Shown: positions 38,777-46,610 of the stretch, piece by piece
Layout of the letters: the number at the start of each line of letters is the position of its first letter
How positions within the stretch are numbered: the stretch's first letter is position 1
From: Reddybacter sp041277045
Lineage (GTDB): Bacteria; Pseudomonadota; Gammaproteobacteria; Pseudomonadales; Porticoccaceae
Length of the DNA stretch: 64,000 nt
Direction: 5' to 3'
NCBI GenBank assembly: GCA_041277045.1
Contig: JBGFSY010000004.1
Location: forward strand, 372,001-436,000
Made by a program: the position numbers and the translations under genes
Notes under the pieces: generated by a model
Told to the model about the DNA's origin: nothing
What the model saw: the letters and a program-made list of their open reading frames with translations, nothing else
Database searches by the model: none

Positions 38777-39336
38777 CAGCTATCGCTCCCGGATTGTTTG
38801 CCCGGTTTGAAGTCTTTGGACTTGAGCCAGTTTTTTGCTATCGCGTAAAAACATTGGGCTTGCTCTGTAGTCAGCGTTTTACTCTCGGCGCGGTATAGGC
38901 GCTCGCTGATGTCCTGCAAGGGCAAGGCAGCGGAAAGCTTGCCTGCGCTATGTTCATCGAGCGCCTCTAACAGTGCCGGGCTGGGTATTGATTGAAGATG
39001 TTCACCAGTAAGGACTTCGCTGTTGCTAGCGGCAGATAGCTGCGCAGTTTTACCGGCTCGGCGCAATAGCGCCAAAGTATTCTCGATAAAGTCACGGTCG
39101 GCATTACTCGTCTTACCGGCCTGCTGTTCATAGTCCTGCCAAATCTGTTTCAGTAAGTCCTGACTTTCGCCGCGATAATATTGGCGACGATAACGCGCCT
39201 GAAAATAGCGGCTCAGCCAGATTGTCAAAGCCATAAGTAGGGCCGCAACTAGCCACCAACCGGGCGCGGGCGGCCACCAGGGCACCGCTTGGGGCAGGTG
39301 AATATCTCGGAGTTGCTCGAGCGCTGGATTAGTCAT
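38776..39336 (-). CDS. DUF4381 family protein
   Basis: 186 residues with one membrane helix (WWLVAALLMALTIWLSRYF) after a PQAVPWWPPAPGWW segment typical of DUF4381, then a cytoplasmic helical domain. It is a regular member of MoxR/DUF58/vWA operons, lying between DUF58 and BatA, but its biochemical role is unknown. It overlaps both neighbours by one base. Confidence 0.85.
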   Translation of the reverse strand: MTNPALEQLRDIHLPQAVPWWPPAPGWWLVAALLMALTIWLSRYFQARYRRQYYRGESQDLLKQIWQDYEQQAGKTSNADRDFIENTLALLRRAGKTAQLSAASNSEVLTGEHLQSIPSPALLEALDEHSAGKLSAALPLQDISERLYRAESKTLTTEQAQCFYAIAKNWLKSKDFKPGKQSGSDS

Positions 39337-40361
39337 TAGCGTTTCCGCCGCCCCTGCTTGGCAAAGGCCAGGCGCAGGGTGTCGAGCACGGGCTCATCGG
39401 TCGAGAAACTGAGTAGTGGCAGTTTAAGACGCAAGGCGGTGTTTTGCAGGTGCTGTTCTTTATCGCGATAGCGCTGCTCAAAGCGGCTGCGCAGACCGGC
39501 TTTGGCCGCGTTCAATAAGAAACGCTGGGCGCCGTTCAAAACCTGATATTGCCCGGGTGGGGGCAGTTGGCTTTCGAGGCTGTCATGTATGTGGAAAAGG
39601 CTGAGGTCACAATGTCGAGCCAGTTCAAACAGGTGGCGCTCACCCGTTGTGTCGAGATCGTGAAAGTCGCTGATGATCATCAAACTGGTGCCGGGGAGGG
39701 CAACGCGGCGGGTATCTTCCAGAATCTCACTGAGGCTATAGCGTTCACTTTTTTCTGGTGATGATGTTTGCCCGGCTTGCGACTTTTCCTGTGGCAGCAA
39801 TGCCATGCTGGTTTCGTGCAGGGCCTGTATCAATTGCAGCACGCTGTGCTGACTGCGGCGGGCGCGAATATCGCGCTGCTTGTCGGGGCCGAACACCAGG
39901 GCGCCAATGCGTTCGCCGGCATTGAGGCCGGCCCAGGCCAGCAGGCTGGCAATCTCGCAGGCGCAGACTGACTTCAAGCGTTGCGAGCCAAAAAACATGC
40001 TTTGGCGCAGGTCGCATATCACCATTAGCGGGCGCTCGCGTTCCTCGCGAAATATCTTGGTGTGGGGGCTGGTCGTGCGGGCCGTAACCCGCCAGTCGAT
40101 GGAGCGAATATCGTCGCCGGGCTGATAGGGTCGCACTTCGTCAAAGTCCATGCCGCGGCCACGAAAGCGCGAACTGCGGGTGCCGTTGAGTGCGCTTTTC
40201 ACGGCGCGCTGGGGGAAGAGCGACAACTCCCGAGCGGCAAAGCGCAGTTTGGCGAGGTCGGCAATGGAGGCGACGACACTGGCCGGTGGGCTCGACAAGG
40301 GACCCGGCTTAGAAGTCCTTGGGCGAGTAACGGGCTTAGCTGGCAAAGGGGCGATCCCCAT
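39336..40361 (-). CDS. DUF58 domain protein
   Basis: 341 residues. The DUF58 signature GRGMDFDEVRPYQPGDDIRSIDWRVTAR is split here as GRGMDFDEVRPYQPGDD and IRSIDWRVTAR at about residues 68-95, followed by a vWA-like fold (VICDLRQSMFFGS). DUF58 proteins accompany MoxR ATPases. No Shine-Dalgarno sequence is evident; the gap to moxR is 32 bases. Confidence 0.9.
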   Translation of the reverse strand: MGIAPLPAKPVTRPRTSKPGPLSSPPASVVASIADLAKLRFAARELSLFPQRAVKSALNGTRSSRFRGRGMDFDEVRPYQPGDDIRSIDWRVTARTTSPHTKIFREERERPLMVICDLRQSMFFGSQRLKSVCACEIASLLAWAGLNAGERIGALVFGPDKQRDIRARRSQHSVLQLIQALHETSMALLPQEKSQAGQTSSPEKSERYSLSEILEDTRRVALPGTSLMIISDFHDLDTTGERHLFELARHCDLSLFHIHDSLESQLPPPGQYQVLNGAQRFLLNAAKAGLRSRFEQRYRDKEQHLQNTALRLKLPLLSFSTDEPVLDTLRLAFAKQGRRKR

Positions 40362-40393
40362 TTATGCTGATCGACTGCATTGGCACTGCGAGC

Positions 40394-41353
40394 TTAGGCT
40401 GAAGCAACGTTGGCGAGCAGGGTGTCGATCACATGGTCGGCAGTAATGCCGTTGGCTTCGGCCTCAAAGCTGAGAATTAAACGGTGGCGCAAAATGTCGT
40501 GGGCGACAGCGCGAATATCATCGGGCGTGACAAAATCCCGGCCGTCGAGCCAGGCGTTGGCGCGGCTGCAGCGATCGAGGGCAATCGTTGCTCGCGGGCT
40601 GGCGCCGTAGTCGAGCCAGTTGTCGAGTTGCTCGCCGTAGCTCAGGGGCTGGCGTGTGGCCTGAATGAGTTGAATCAGGTACTCCTCAACATTGTCGGCC
40701 ATGTGCACGCCGAGCACTTCTTTGCGTGCGGCGAATAATGTTGCCTGGTCAATTTCAGGGGCCGGGGTATTTGCACTGCCGGCGGCCTCGTCCCTGACCA
40801 GGGCAAGGATTTTTCGCTCCGCATCGGCGTCGGGGTAGCCCACGGTGACATGCATTAAAAAGCGATCGAGCTGAGCCTCGGGCAGGGGGTAGGTGCCTTC
40901 CTGCTCAATGGGGTTTTGTGTCGCCATCACCAGAAACAGCTCGGGCAGGGGGTAAATTTTATTACCAATACTCACCTGACGCTCGGCCATGGCTTCAAGC
41001 AAGGCCGACTGCACCTTGGCGGGGGCGCGGTTGATTTCGTCCGCTAGCACCAGGTTGTGAAAAATAGGCCCGGCCTGAAATTCAAAGCTGGCATTCTCGG
41101 GGCGGTAAATATCGCTGCCCGTCACATCAGCAGGTAGCAGGTCTGGCGTGAACTGTATGCGGTGAAAGTCGGCATGTATGCCCTTGGCGAGCGTATTAAT
41201 GGCTTTGGTTTTGGCGAGGCCGGGAGCCCCTTCGACCAGTAAATGGCCATCGGCCAGCAGGGCCATAACCAGCCGTTGAGCGAGGTGCTCCTGGCCGATG
41301 ATGGTTTGATTGAGGTAGGAAAGTAAAGACTGGATCTGCGCGGATACACTCAT
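40394..41353 (-). CDS. moxR: MoxR-family AAA+ ATPase
   Basis: 319 residues from ATG 41353 (TTG two codons upstream is also open). Walker A GAPGLAKTK (about residue 42), Walker B LVLADEINRAP, sensor 1 VMATQNPIEQEGTYPLPEAQLDRF and the C-terminal lid domain are all present. MoxR ATPases are chaperone-like and help mature or insert cofactors with vWA partner proteins. It is the first gene of the six-gene operon reading down to batD. Confidence 0.93.
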   Translation of the reverse strand: MSVSAQIQSLLSYLNQTIIGQEHLAQRLVMALLADGHLLVEGAPGLAKTKAINTLAKGIHADFHRIQFTPDLLPADVTGSDIYRPENASFEFQAGPIFHNLVLADEINRAPAKVQSALLEAMAERQVSIGNKIYPLPELFLVMATQNPIEQEGTYPLPEAQLDRFLMHVTVGYPDADAERKILALVRDEAAGSANTPAPEIDQATLFAARKEVLGVHMADNVEEYLIQLIQATRQPLSYGEQLDNWLDYGASPRATIALDRCSRANAWLDGRDFVTPDDIRAVAHDILRHRLILSFEAEANGITADHVIDTLLANVASA

Positions 41354-41659
41354 GGGCAACTTGTTTGGGCTCTATTAAAAGGTCGAATGGCAACTGTTGT
41401 TATGGGGGCGATTGTAATAGTTACCAGCCTTGGGGCAAAGGTTTTCTGCCACAACACGGGTATGACAGGATTCGAGACTTTAGGTTCATCCTTTGTGTTT
41501 TACCCAGCGCTGTTGATGACTTGCCCGCCACCTTGGCTTATCCTTGCCGCCCTGTTGATTTTTATTGAGAAGCGCCACATTTATTGCCCCAACAGTTGGG
41601 CAAATCAGTCGAGCAATTCAGTCGAGCAATTCAGTCGGCAATAAACACCTGAGGTCACT
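41354..41659. other. divergent moxR-pyrD intergenic region with 13-bp tandem repeat
   Basis: No gene is supported. It must hold both divergent promoters. At 41605-41642 the unit TCAGTCGAGCAAT occurs twice and then once more with one base missing, ending about 17 bases before the pyrD start and directly before its ribosome-binding site (GAGG near 41651). Confidence 0.8.
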
Positions 41660-42676
41660 ATGTATCAGCTAGCGCGCAGAGCTTTATTTCTACTACCCAC
41701 CGAGACCTCCCACCACCTCTCGCTAAACGCTATTGCCCTGTCATCGCGCCTGGGTTTGTTAAAGCTTTTACCCAAGCCTACGGCTCGGCCCGTGGAGGCA
41801 ATGGGTCTCACCTTTCCCAACCCCGTCGGTTTGGCCGCCGGTCTCGATAAAAATGGCGACTACTTCGACGCGCTATCAGAGCTAGGTTTCGGCTTTGTTG
41901 AAATCGGCACCATCACCCCTCGGCCACAGCCGGGCAATCCTCAGCCACGCCTGTTTCGTCTGCCTGAATACCAGGCCATTATTAATCGCATGGGCTTTAA
42001 TAATCTCGGTATTGACCATCTTGTCGCCCAGGTGCGCGAGCGCAAGTTTAAGGGTGTGCTAGGGATTAACATCGGTAAAAACATTGACACCCCGGTGGAA
42101 AAAGCCAGCGATGATTATCGCCTTTGCATGGAAAAAGCTTACGCCCATGCCGACTATATTGCCGTCAATATCTCCTCACCTAATACCCCGGGCCTGAGAG
42201 ACTTACAGCACGCCGAACAACTCGATGAGCTACTGGCAACACTCAAACAAACCCAAACTCGCCTCACCGATGAGCAGGGTCGTTATGTGCCACTGGCCTT
42301 AAAAATTGCCCCTGATTTGGACGACGAGCAAATTGCCGATATGGCGCGCCAACTGATTAAACACGGTATCGATGGCGTGATTGCCACCAATACAACCCTG
42401 TCCCGCGAGCAGGTAAAGCACTCACCACTGGCGGGTGAACAGGGCGGCTTAAGCGGTTGGCCAGTGCGTGAGCGGGCTACCGAAGTGGTCGGTAAGCTGG
42501 CGAAAGAGCTCGACGGCGCACTGCCGATTATCGGCGTTGGCGGTATAGCCAGTGGCGAAGATGCCTGTGACAAGATCAATGCCGGGGCCAGCCTGGTACA
42601 GGTTTATACCGGTTTTATTTACCGCGGTCCGGCCTTGATAACAGAGGCCACTGAAGCGTTAGCTGCTTTAGGCTAG
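41660..42676 (+). CDS. pyrD: dihydroorotate dehydrogenase (quinone), class 2
   Basis: 338 residues. An N-terminal amphipathic helix (YQLARRALFLLPTETSHH) for membrane and quinone contact marks class 2. FMN and orotate motifs are GLAAGLDKNGD, NRMGFNNLG and ISSPNTPGLRDLQ, the latter with the catalytic Ser; the phosphate loop is IGVGGIASGEDA. It performs the fourth step of pyrimidine synthesis. Confidence 0.96.
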   Translation: MYQLARRALFLLPTETSHHLSLNAIALSSRLGLLKLLPKPTARPVEAMGLTFPNPVGLAAGLDKNGDYFDALSELGFGFVEIGTITPRPQPGNPQPRLFRLPEYQAIINRMGFNNLGIDHLVAQVRERKFKGVLGINIGKNIDTPVEKASDDYRLCMEKAYAHADYIAVNISSPNTPGLRDLQHAEQLDELLATLKQTQTRLTDEQGRYVPLALKIAPDLDDEQIADMARQLIKHGIDGVIATNTTLSREQVKHSPLAGEQGGLSGWPVRERATEVVGKLAKELDGALPIIGVGGIASGEDACDKINAGASLVQVYTGFIYRGPALITEATEALAALG

Positions 42677-43447
42677 TGTTGGCAGGGGTTTAGGTAAGCG
42701 TGAGGTTGCGTAATGAAGACCGAGGGCGCGTTGAGACTAAAGTAGGGAAACTAAACCCGGCGTTGCTGGTTTGGTAATAATTCTTTAAGCTATTCAGGGC
42801 GAAGTTGTTTGTTCTTGTTAACTAGTGATGTCCTTGTCGCGCTCTAAAACTCAACAACGCCGGTTATTTGTAAAGCCAATATACCGACAATATGCATTAG
42901 CTGCTGGCGCTGCTATTTAAATCAGCTTACAGCGTAGCCCAAGCTGATTTTCTGTGATGCGCTGTAACTGTATTGCCAATACCGCATTTTTGATGGCGAT
43001 GACATACAGCCAAGCCTGAAAGGTAGCAGGCATAATAAAGGTCGCTTATTGATCGCGCAACACCAATTAGAACCCTTGAACCCCACGCGCTTACCCTGAG
43101 ATTGCTATTCGACATCATGGCTTCAATGCAGTCGCGAACGTGACTTGGTCGGCGCTCGCCTACTGTAGAGTTTGCGAGTAAATCAATAAACTACTCAGTG
43201 CTTACGGGCTCCTTAATTTTGTACTCTATATTTATAGCGGTTTTGTAAAGTTGGCGATTTAGACAACAGTAATTTGCTGTTTAGTGCTATGTAAGGTGTC
43301 GGCACTGCCGACTATATAGGACACCGACAAAACGCCATCTGTCGTATCCTCTCAAGGAAAGGACTCGACTTGGGAGTGGAAATATCATTGGGTAAACCAT
43401 TCCTAGGCTGTTTCCATAAATAGTATTTTTCGCCTGCCGGTAAAAAA
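42677..43447. other. long non-coding stretch after pyrD
   Basis: No convincing gene is seen in about 770 bases. Base composition becomes more AT-rich than the flanking genes. A 9-bp inverted pair CCGGCGTTG (42757-42765) and CAACGCCGG (42855-42863) ends next to GGTTATTTG and could be a degraded attC, but its interior does not fold clearly. A small palindrome GTCGGC/GCCGAC lies near 43300. Confidence 0.6.
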
Positions 43448-43480
43448 ATCAGGTGACGTAGAGTGTTACACCGAGTGACA
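43448..43480. repeat. palindromic element 1 (imperfect)
   Basis: Contains AGGTGACGTAGAGTGTTACA, matching the core GGTGACGTAAAATGTTAC of element 2, 125 bases downstream. The right arm has diverged, so it looks like a degraded copy. Confidence 0.6.
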
Positions 43481-43566
43481 TGAAGCTCGGGCGTAGAATG
43501 TGGTGTTGCCACTTAAGCTGTTGTAATAAGGGTGTTTTTATCGGATATGTTTGTTGGCTTTGCGCG

Positions 43567-43610
43567 AAATACGTCGGGTGACGTAAAATGTTACGTCACC
43601 CGACGTATTT
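43567..43610. repeat. palindromic element 2 (perfect 20-bp arms)
   Basis: The left arm 43567-43586 and the right arm 43591-43610 are exact reverse complements with a 4-base centre AATG. Core half-site is ACGTCGGGTGACGTAA. It can form a very stable cruciform or RNA hairpin. Confidence 0.95.
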
Positions 43611-43696
43611 TCCCATAAGTGGGTAGCTGATAAATAAGTATGTTTTTTGAAGTCAATGGCTTAGGTATGGTTGTTGATGCTTTAAATTGGAGAAGT

Positions 43697-43732
43697 ACGT
43701 CACCTGACGTGCTTTTTTGCGTCGGGTGACGC
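43697..43732. repeat. palindromic element 3 (imperfect)
   Basis: ACGTCACCTGACGT (43697-43710) faces GCGTCGGGTGACGC (43719-43732) across a T-rich loop; three mismatches, two of them wobble-compatible. It shares the CGTCRGGTGACG motif with elements 1 and 2 and lies 20 bases before the ribosome-binding site of the NYN gene. Confidence 0.85.
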
Positions 43733-43764
43733 AGACTTAGCTGTTATGTGCCAGGAGGCATGCA

Positions 43765-44358
43765 TTGAGTAATACACATTACTTACCAGGTAGCCTAAAG
43801 GCTCACACGAAAGCCATGATGTTCATTGATGGAGAAAATCTGGCTATTCGCTACAAAGAGCTGCTAAATGATAACGAGCTCTTTAAAGTTCTCCCTCATG
43901 TTAAGTATAAAGAAGATACATACGTTTGGTCGCACTACGCCAACATCCCCAATCATGTACATTGTGAAGTGATTCGAAAATACTACTATGGTGCAGTACA
44001 GGGTGATAACGACCTCCTAAATACGGTTATCGGCGAGCTCAAAGATCAAGGAATAGAATCACCTGAAATATTCAAAAAGAAGAAAGGCAGAAGCTCGAAA
44101 AGAGTCGATATAACCCTAGCTACGGATATGCTTACGCATGCTCATCGTAAAAACTACGATATAGCCATATTGGTTGCGGGTGATGATGATTACGTCCCTT
44201 TGATTAAGGCAATAAAAGCAGAGGGGCGTAGAGTTATATTGTGGTTCTTCCAGGACAGTAAAGGTCTCAGTCAAAACTTAGTTAACGAGTGCGACTATTT
44301 TTTTGATATTTCATGGTTTCTTTTGCAGCCTGAAGAGTTCATGAAAAGGTACTATTAA
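43765..44358 (+). CDS. NYN/LabA-like PIN-fold nuclease (cassette gene 1)
   Basis: 197 residues from TTG 43765, set by AGGAGG (43753-43758); the nearby ATG runs into a stop after one codon. NYN-domain features: MMFIDGEN with Asp22, KRVDITLATDML with Asp115 and Asp121, and VAGDDDYVPLI with Asp140-142, a full set of acidic metal ligands for an RNase. It is AT-rich relative to the housekeeping genes and sits at the head of the cassette array, ending 10 bases before attC 1. Family members include RNA-cleaving proteins with defence or regulatory roles; the target is unknown. Confidence 0.85.
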   Translation: MSNTHYLPGSLKAHTKAMMFIDGENLAIRYKELLNDNELFKVLPHVKYKEDTYVWSHYANIPNHVHCEVIRKYYYGAVQGDNDLLNTVIGELKDQGIESPEIFKKKKGRSSKRVDITLATDMLTHAHRKNYDIAILVAGDDDYVPLIKAIKAEGRRVILWFFQDSKGLSQNLVNECDYFFDISWFLLQPEEFMKRYY

Positions 44359-44366
44359 TGAGTAAG

Positions 44367-44431
44367 CACATAACAAAACGCACAAGCGGGGCAAAGTGCT
44401 GCGCACTTCGCCCCTTCGCTGAGCGTTAACT
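44367..44431 (+). other. attC-like recombination site 1
   Basis: Begins at ACATAACAAAACGC and ends at GAGCGTTAACT. Outer arms AACGC/GCGTT and inner arms GGGGCAAAGTGC/GCACTTCGCCCC (one mismatch) around TGC give the hairpin with unpaired bases expected of an integron attC bottom strand. The core GTTAAC is at 44425-44430. It separates the NYN and cold-shock genes. Confidence 0.82.
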
Positions 44432-44564
44432 GTCTTCAGCCATAAGAACGGATACTTAAATTGGAAAAACATGGATTAGCACAATCATTGGCAACCACTT
44501 AAAGATCGAACCAAAATTCACGATCATCAGCATTGCCTCATTACACATTGAATAGGATACGAAC

Positions 44565-44927
44565 ATGGCCAAAGGCATTATTAAACGTTACGACTTCCGC
44601 AAAGGCTTCGGCTTTATTGCCGACGACAAAAACGGCGAAGACTTCTTCTTCCACAAAAGTGAATGGCAAGGCGGTGGTCCTATCCGCAAGGGTTTAGCCG
44701 TTAAGTTCGACATCAAAGACTCAGACAAAGGCCCTCAGGCTGAATCTATTATTCCTTTAGACGGTGGCAGCAGCAAACCTTCTAGCAATAACAAACCTGC
44801 AGCTAAATCTGCTTCTTTAGAAAACCGCGTAGCGTCTCTAGAAAGCTCTGTAGGTACCTGGAAAATTTTGAGCTTTTTAGCCCTTGCTGGTGTTGTAGCT
44901 CTAGCGGTTGAGACGTTCGTGCTGTAA
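44565..44927 (+). CDS. cold-shock domain protein with C-terminal membrane anchor (cassette gene 2)
   Basis: 120 residues. Residues 1-65 form a cold-shock domain with RNP1 KGFGFI (13-18) and RNP2-like EDFFFHKSE. A Ser/Lys/Asn-rich linker follows, then a short heptad stretch (LENRVASLESSV) and a C-terminal hydrophobic helix (ILSFLALAGVVALAVETFVL). Single-stranded nucleic-acid binding tethered to the membrane is the natural reading (inference). It lies between attC 1 and attC 2. Confidence 0.85.
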   Translation: MAKGIIKRYDFRKGFGFIADDKNGEDFFFHKSEWQGGGPIRKGLAVKFDIKDSDKGPQAESIIPLDGGSSKPSSNNKPAAKSASLENRVASLESSVGTWKILSFLALAGVVALAVETFVL

Positions 44928-45049
44928 GTACTGACCGCCAACAAAAAAGGCCAATACGTATATAGCTGTATTAATTCTCTATTTCAATGGCACTGTTTTG
45001 GCATTTATACTATCCGGCTTTGCTGCAGGCACAGTTATACAGTTTCAAG

Positions 45050-45118
45050 CAGTTAGCAAGGCAAAATCGTCCTGCGGGCTGGACGCGCTAACGCGCGCCT
45101 TTGCTTGCGGCGTTAACT
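45050..45118 (+). other. attC-like recombination site 2
   Basis: Starts at CAGTTAGCAAGGCAAA and ends GCGGCGTTAACT (core 45112-45118). AGCAAGGC pairs with GCCTTTGCT around an internal GTCC/GGAC hairpin. Its left end resembles that of site 3 (GTTARCAAGGCAAA), marking one repeat family. Confidence 0.78.
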
Positions 45119-45137
45119 TTATAAGGAGCATCTTGTA

Positions 45138-45404
45138 GTGCAGGACAAAATTAGTATGGTAGTTGATTACATAAATCAAGTAAAAACACGCTGCACGTTT
45201 AATGCGGCGGCTAAAGCATTAGGTATTACACCACAAGCTCTAAAAAAGCAGCTAGGTGAACCGCGTCCAGAAATTTCCTGGTTTGTTAGCCCAACATCAG
45301 GAGAGCCTATGCGTTACACAGACAGCCAGAAACATCCTGAGCTTTATCGAACAAGACGAATTATTAAATCCGCAGAGGTTTTAACCAGAAATCTTGATCT
45401 GTGA
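45138..45404 (+). CDS. small HTH-like protein (cassette gene 3)
   Basis: 88 residues from GTG 45138, with AAGGAG at 45123-45128. The segment CTFNAAAKALGITPQALKKQLG (about residues 19-40) reads as a helix-turn-helix. The remainder (ISWFVSPTSGEPMRYTD, HPELYRTRRIIKS) looks like a conserved small domain I cannot name. A DNA-binding role is suggested only by the helix pattern. Between attC 2 and attC 3. Confidence 0.72.
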   Translation: MQDKISMVVDYINQVKTRCTFNAAAKALGITPQALKKQLGEPRPEISWFVSPTSGEPMRYTDSQKHPELYRTRRIIKSAEVLTRNLDL

Positions 45405-45408
45405 AAAA

Positions 45409-45467
45409 AGTTAACAAGGCAAAGCAAGCCGACGCAAAAAGACGCGCGGCTTATTTAGGCGTTATAA
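45409..45467 (+). other. attC-like recombination site 3
   Basis: GTTAACAAGGCAAAG at the left, TTTAGGCGTTATAA at the right (core 45461-45467). Inner arms AAGCCG...CGC pair with GCG...CGGCTT. At 59 bases it is compact and typical of short attC sites. Confidence 0.82.
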
Positions 45468-45485
45468 GTAAAGGAGTTAGAAATC

Positions 45486-45798
45486 TTGTTGGAAGTTTAC
45501 AAGGACAAAAGTGAACTGTGGAATTTATGGGGTAAAGCCACTAAAACAATCATGGATCACATAGAGGTCAATGAAAAAATAAACTCAAAATACGGCTGGC
45601 ATTTCTGAGAGGGTACAGTGCATAAGGGTATCGGAAAAGATGTCGGTTACAGTGTCACCGTATTTAGCACAGCTTGCGATGACGTAAAAAAAGCAGCTTT
45701 TTTTATCTGTACAAGCAAATCTCACTGACAAAGACGATATTTCAGTTTCCGCTGTAAAGCGCTGTGAAGTAAATGAAGACCTCAAAAAATACTTATAA
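45486..45798 (+). pseudogene. broken cassette gene 4, unknown family
   Basis: A frame beginning at TTG 45486/45489 after GGAG (45472-45475) encodes LLEVYKDKSELWNLWGKAT and continues to KYGWHF, then an in-frame TGA. The same frame continues EGTVHKGIGKDVGYSVTVFS up to a T-rich run at about 45690-45697, after which the neighbouring frame carries on (SVQANLTDKDDISVSAVKRC) to TAA 45796-45798. One nonsense change and one frameshift would join about 100 codons. I do not recognise the family. Confidence 0.65.
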
Positions 45799-45983
45799 TA
45801 AGGTGGTGTTGCCGCCTGTGGCTGGGACGGCCTGCTGCGCAGTGGCAAGGTGGAATATCTACACCTAAGAATTACCCTTTCATTTTTGTATTTACATCAG
45901 ATGAGGGTAAACAGCACGGGTGCAGAGATGAATACAGAGAAGATGGCATCTTTTGGTATGCGGGTGAAGGCCAAGTAGGTGAT

Positions 45984-46610
45984 ATGAAAATGGCCTCAGG
46001 AAATAAGGCCATTCTTGAGCAGTCTCAAAATAATAAAACCATTCATATTTTTGAATACACTAGAAAAGCCTATGTACTCTATTTAGGAACGGCTGAATGC
46101 TTGGGTTATTACGAAGAAACTCGTCCAGACAGAGAAGGTGATGATAGAAATGCATTTGTATTTCACCTTGAAATAAACTCAGTCCCTATAATTAATCAAG
46201 TTTCTGAGTCGAAACCTATATATGGATCAAAAGACCCCAAGGCACTTAAAAAGAAAAGTATTCAAGAATTACGAGAAGCCGCTTTGCTTCAAAAACTGGC
46301 GAATACTGGCGTAAAAGAAAAGCGAGAGCTTGCGTATTATCGCTCTCAGGCTTTAAAGCTTTATGTAGTATCAAGATCTAAAGGTGTATGTGAAGGCTGT
46401 GGCGCTGAAGCTCCATTTCAAACTAAGAGCGGCCCATTTCTTGAGTGTCATCACGTATTCAGGCTTGCAGATGGCGGCCCTGATCACCCAGAGAATGTCG
46501 TTGCGCGTTGCCCAAATTGTCATAGACGCGCGCATTATGCGCAAGATGCAATTACCTTTAACGACAAGCTTAAAAAAATAGCAGCGGAGGCTGAGCAAAA
46601 TGCCTTGTAA
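45984..46610 (+). CDS. HNH endonuclease with SRA-like N-terminal domain (cassette gene 5, 5' end probably lost)
   Basis: 208 residues from ATG 45984. The C-terminal HNH nuclease has CEGCGAEAP, ECHHVF, ENVVARCPNCHRRAHY (zinc Cys pairs and catalytic His). Upstream, the same frame is open from 45777, and from about 45840 it encodes QGGISTPKNYPFIFVFT and YREDGIFWYAGEGQVGDM, matching the start of ScoMcrA-type modified-DNA-binding HNH proteins. No ATG precedes 45984, and the first 20 or so family residues are missing. The gene may thus be 5'-truncated, or start at a rare CTG. A role in restricting modified DNA is inferred from the family. Confidence 0.75.
   Translation: MKMASGNKAILEQSQNNKTIHIFEYTRKAYVLYLGTAECLGYYEETRPDREGDDRNAFVFHLEINSVPIINQVSESKPIYGSKDPKALKKKSIQELREAALLQKLANTGVKEKRELAYYRSQALKLYVVSRSKGVCEGCGAEAPFQTKSGPFLECHHVFRLADGGPDHPENVVARCPNCHRRAHYAQDAITFNDKLKKIAAEAEQNAL

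Noticed and set aside
42751..42868. A fourth attC after pyrD
   Set aside because: Outer 9-bp arms fit, but the interior does not fold into attC-like arms.
42927..43118. Minus-strand ORF of 63 codons after pyrD
   Set aside because: No ribosome-binding site or recognisable family; codon pattern looks random. It does not resemble IntI.
43567..43732. CRISPR array
   Set aside because: The repeats are palindromes of unequal quality with unequal content between them, and no cas gene is near.
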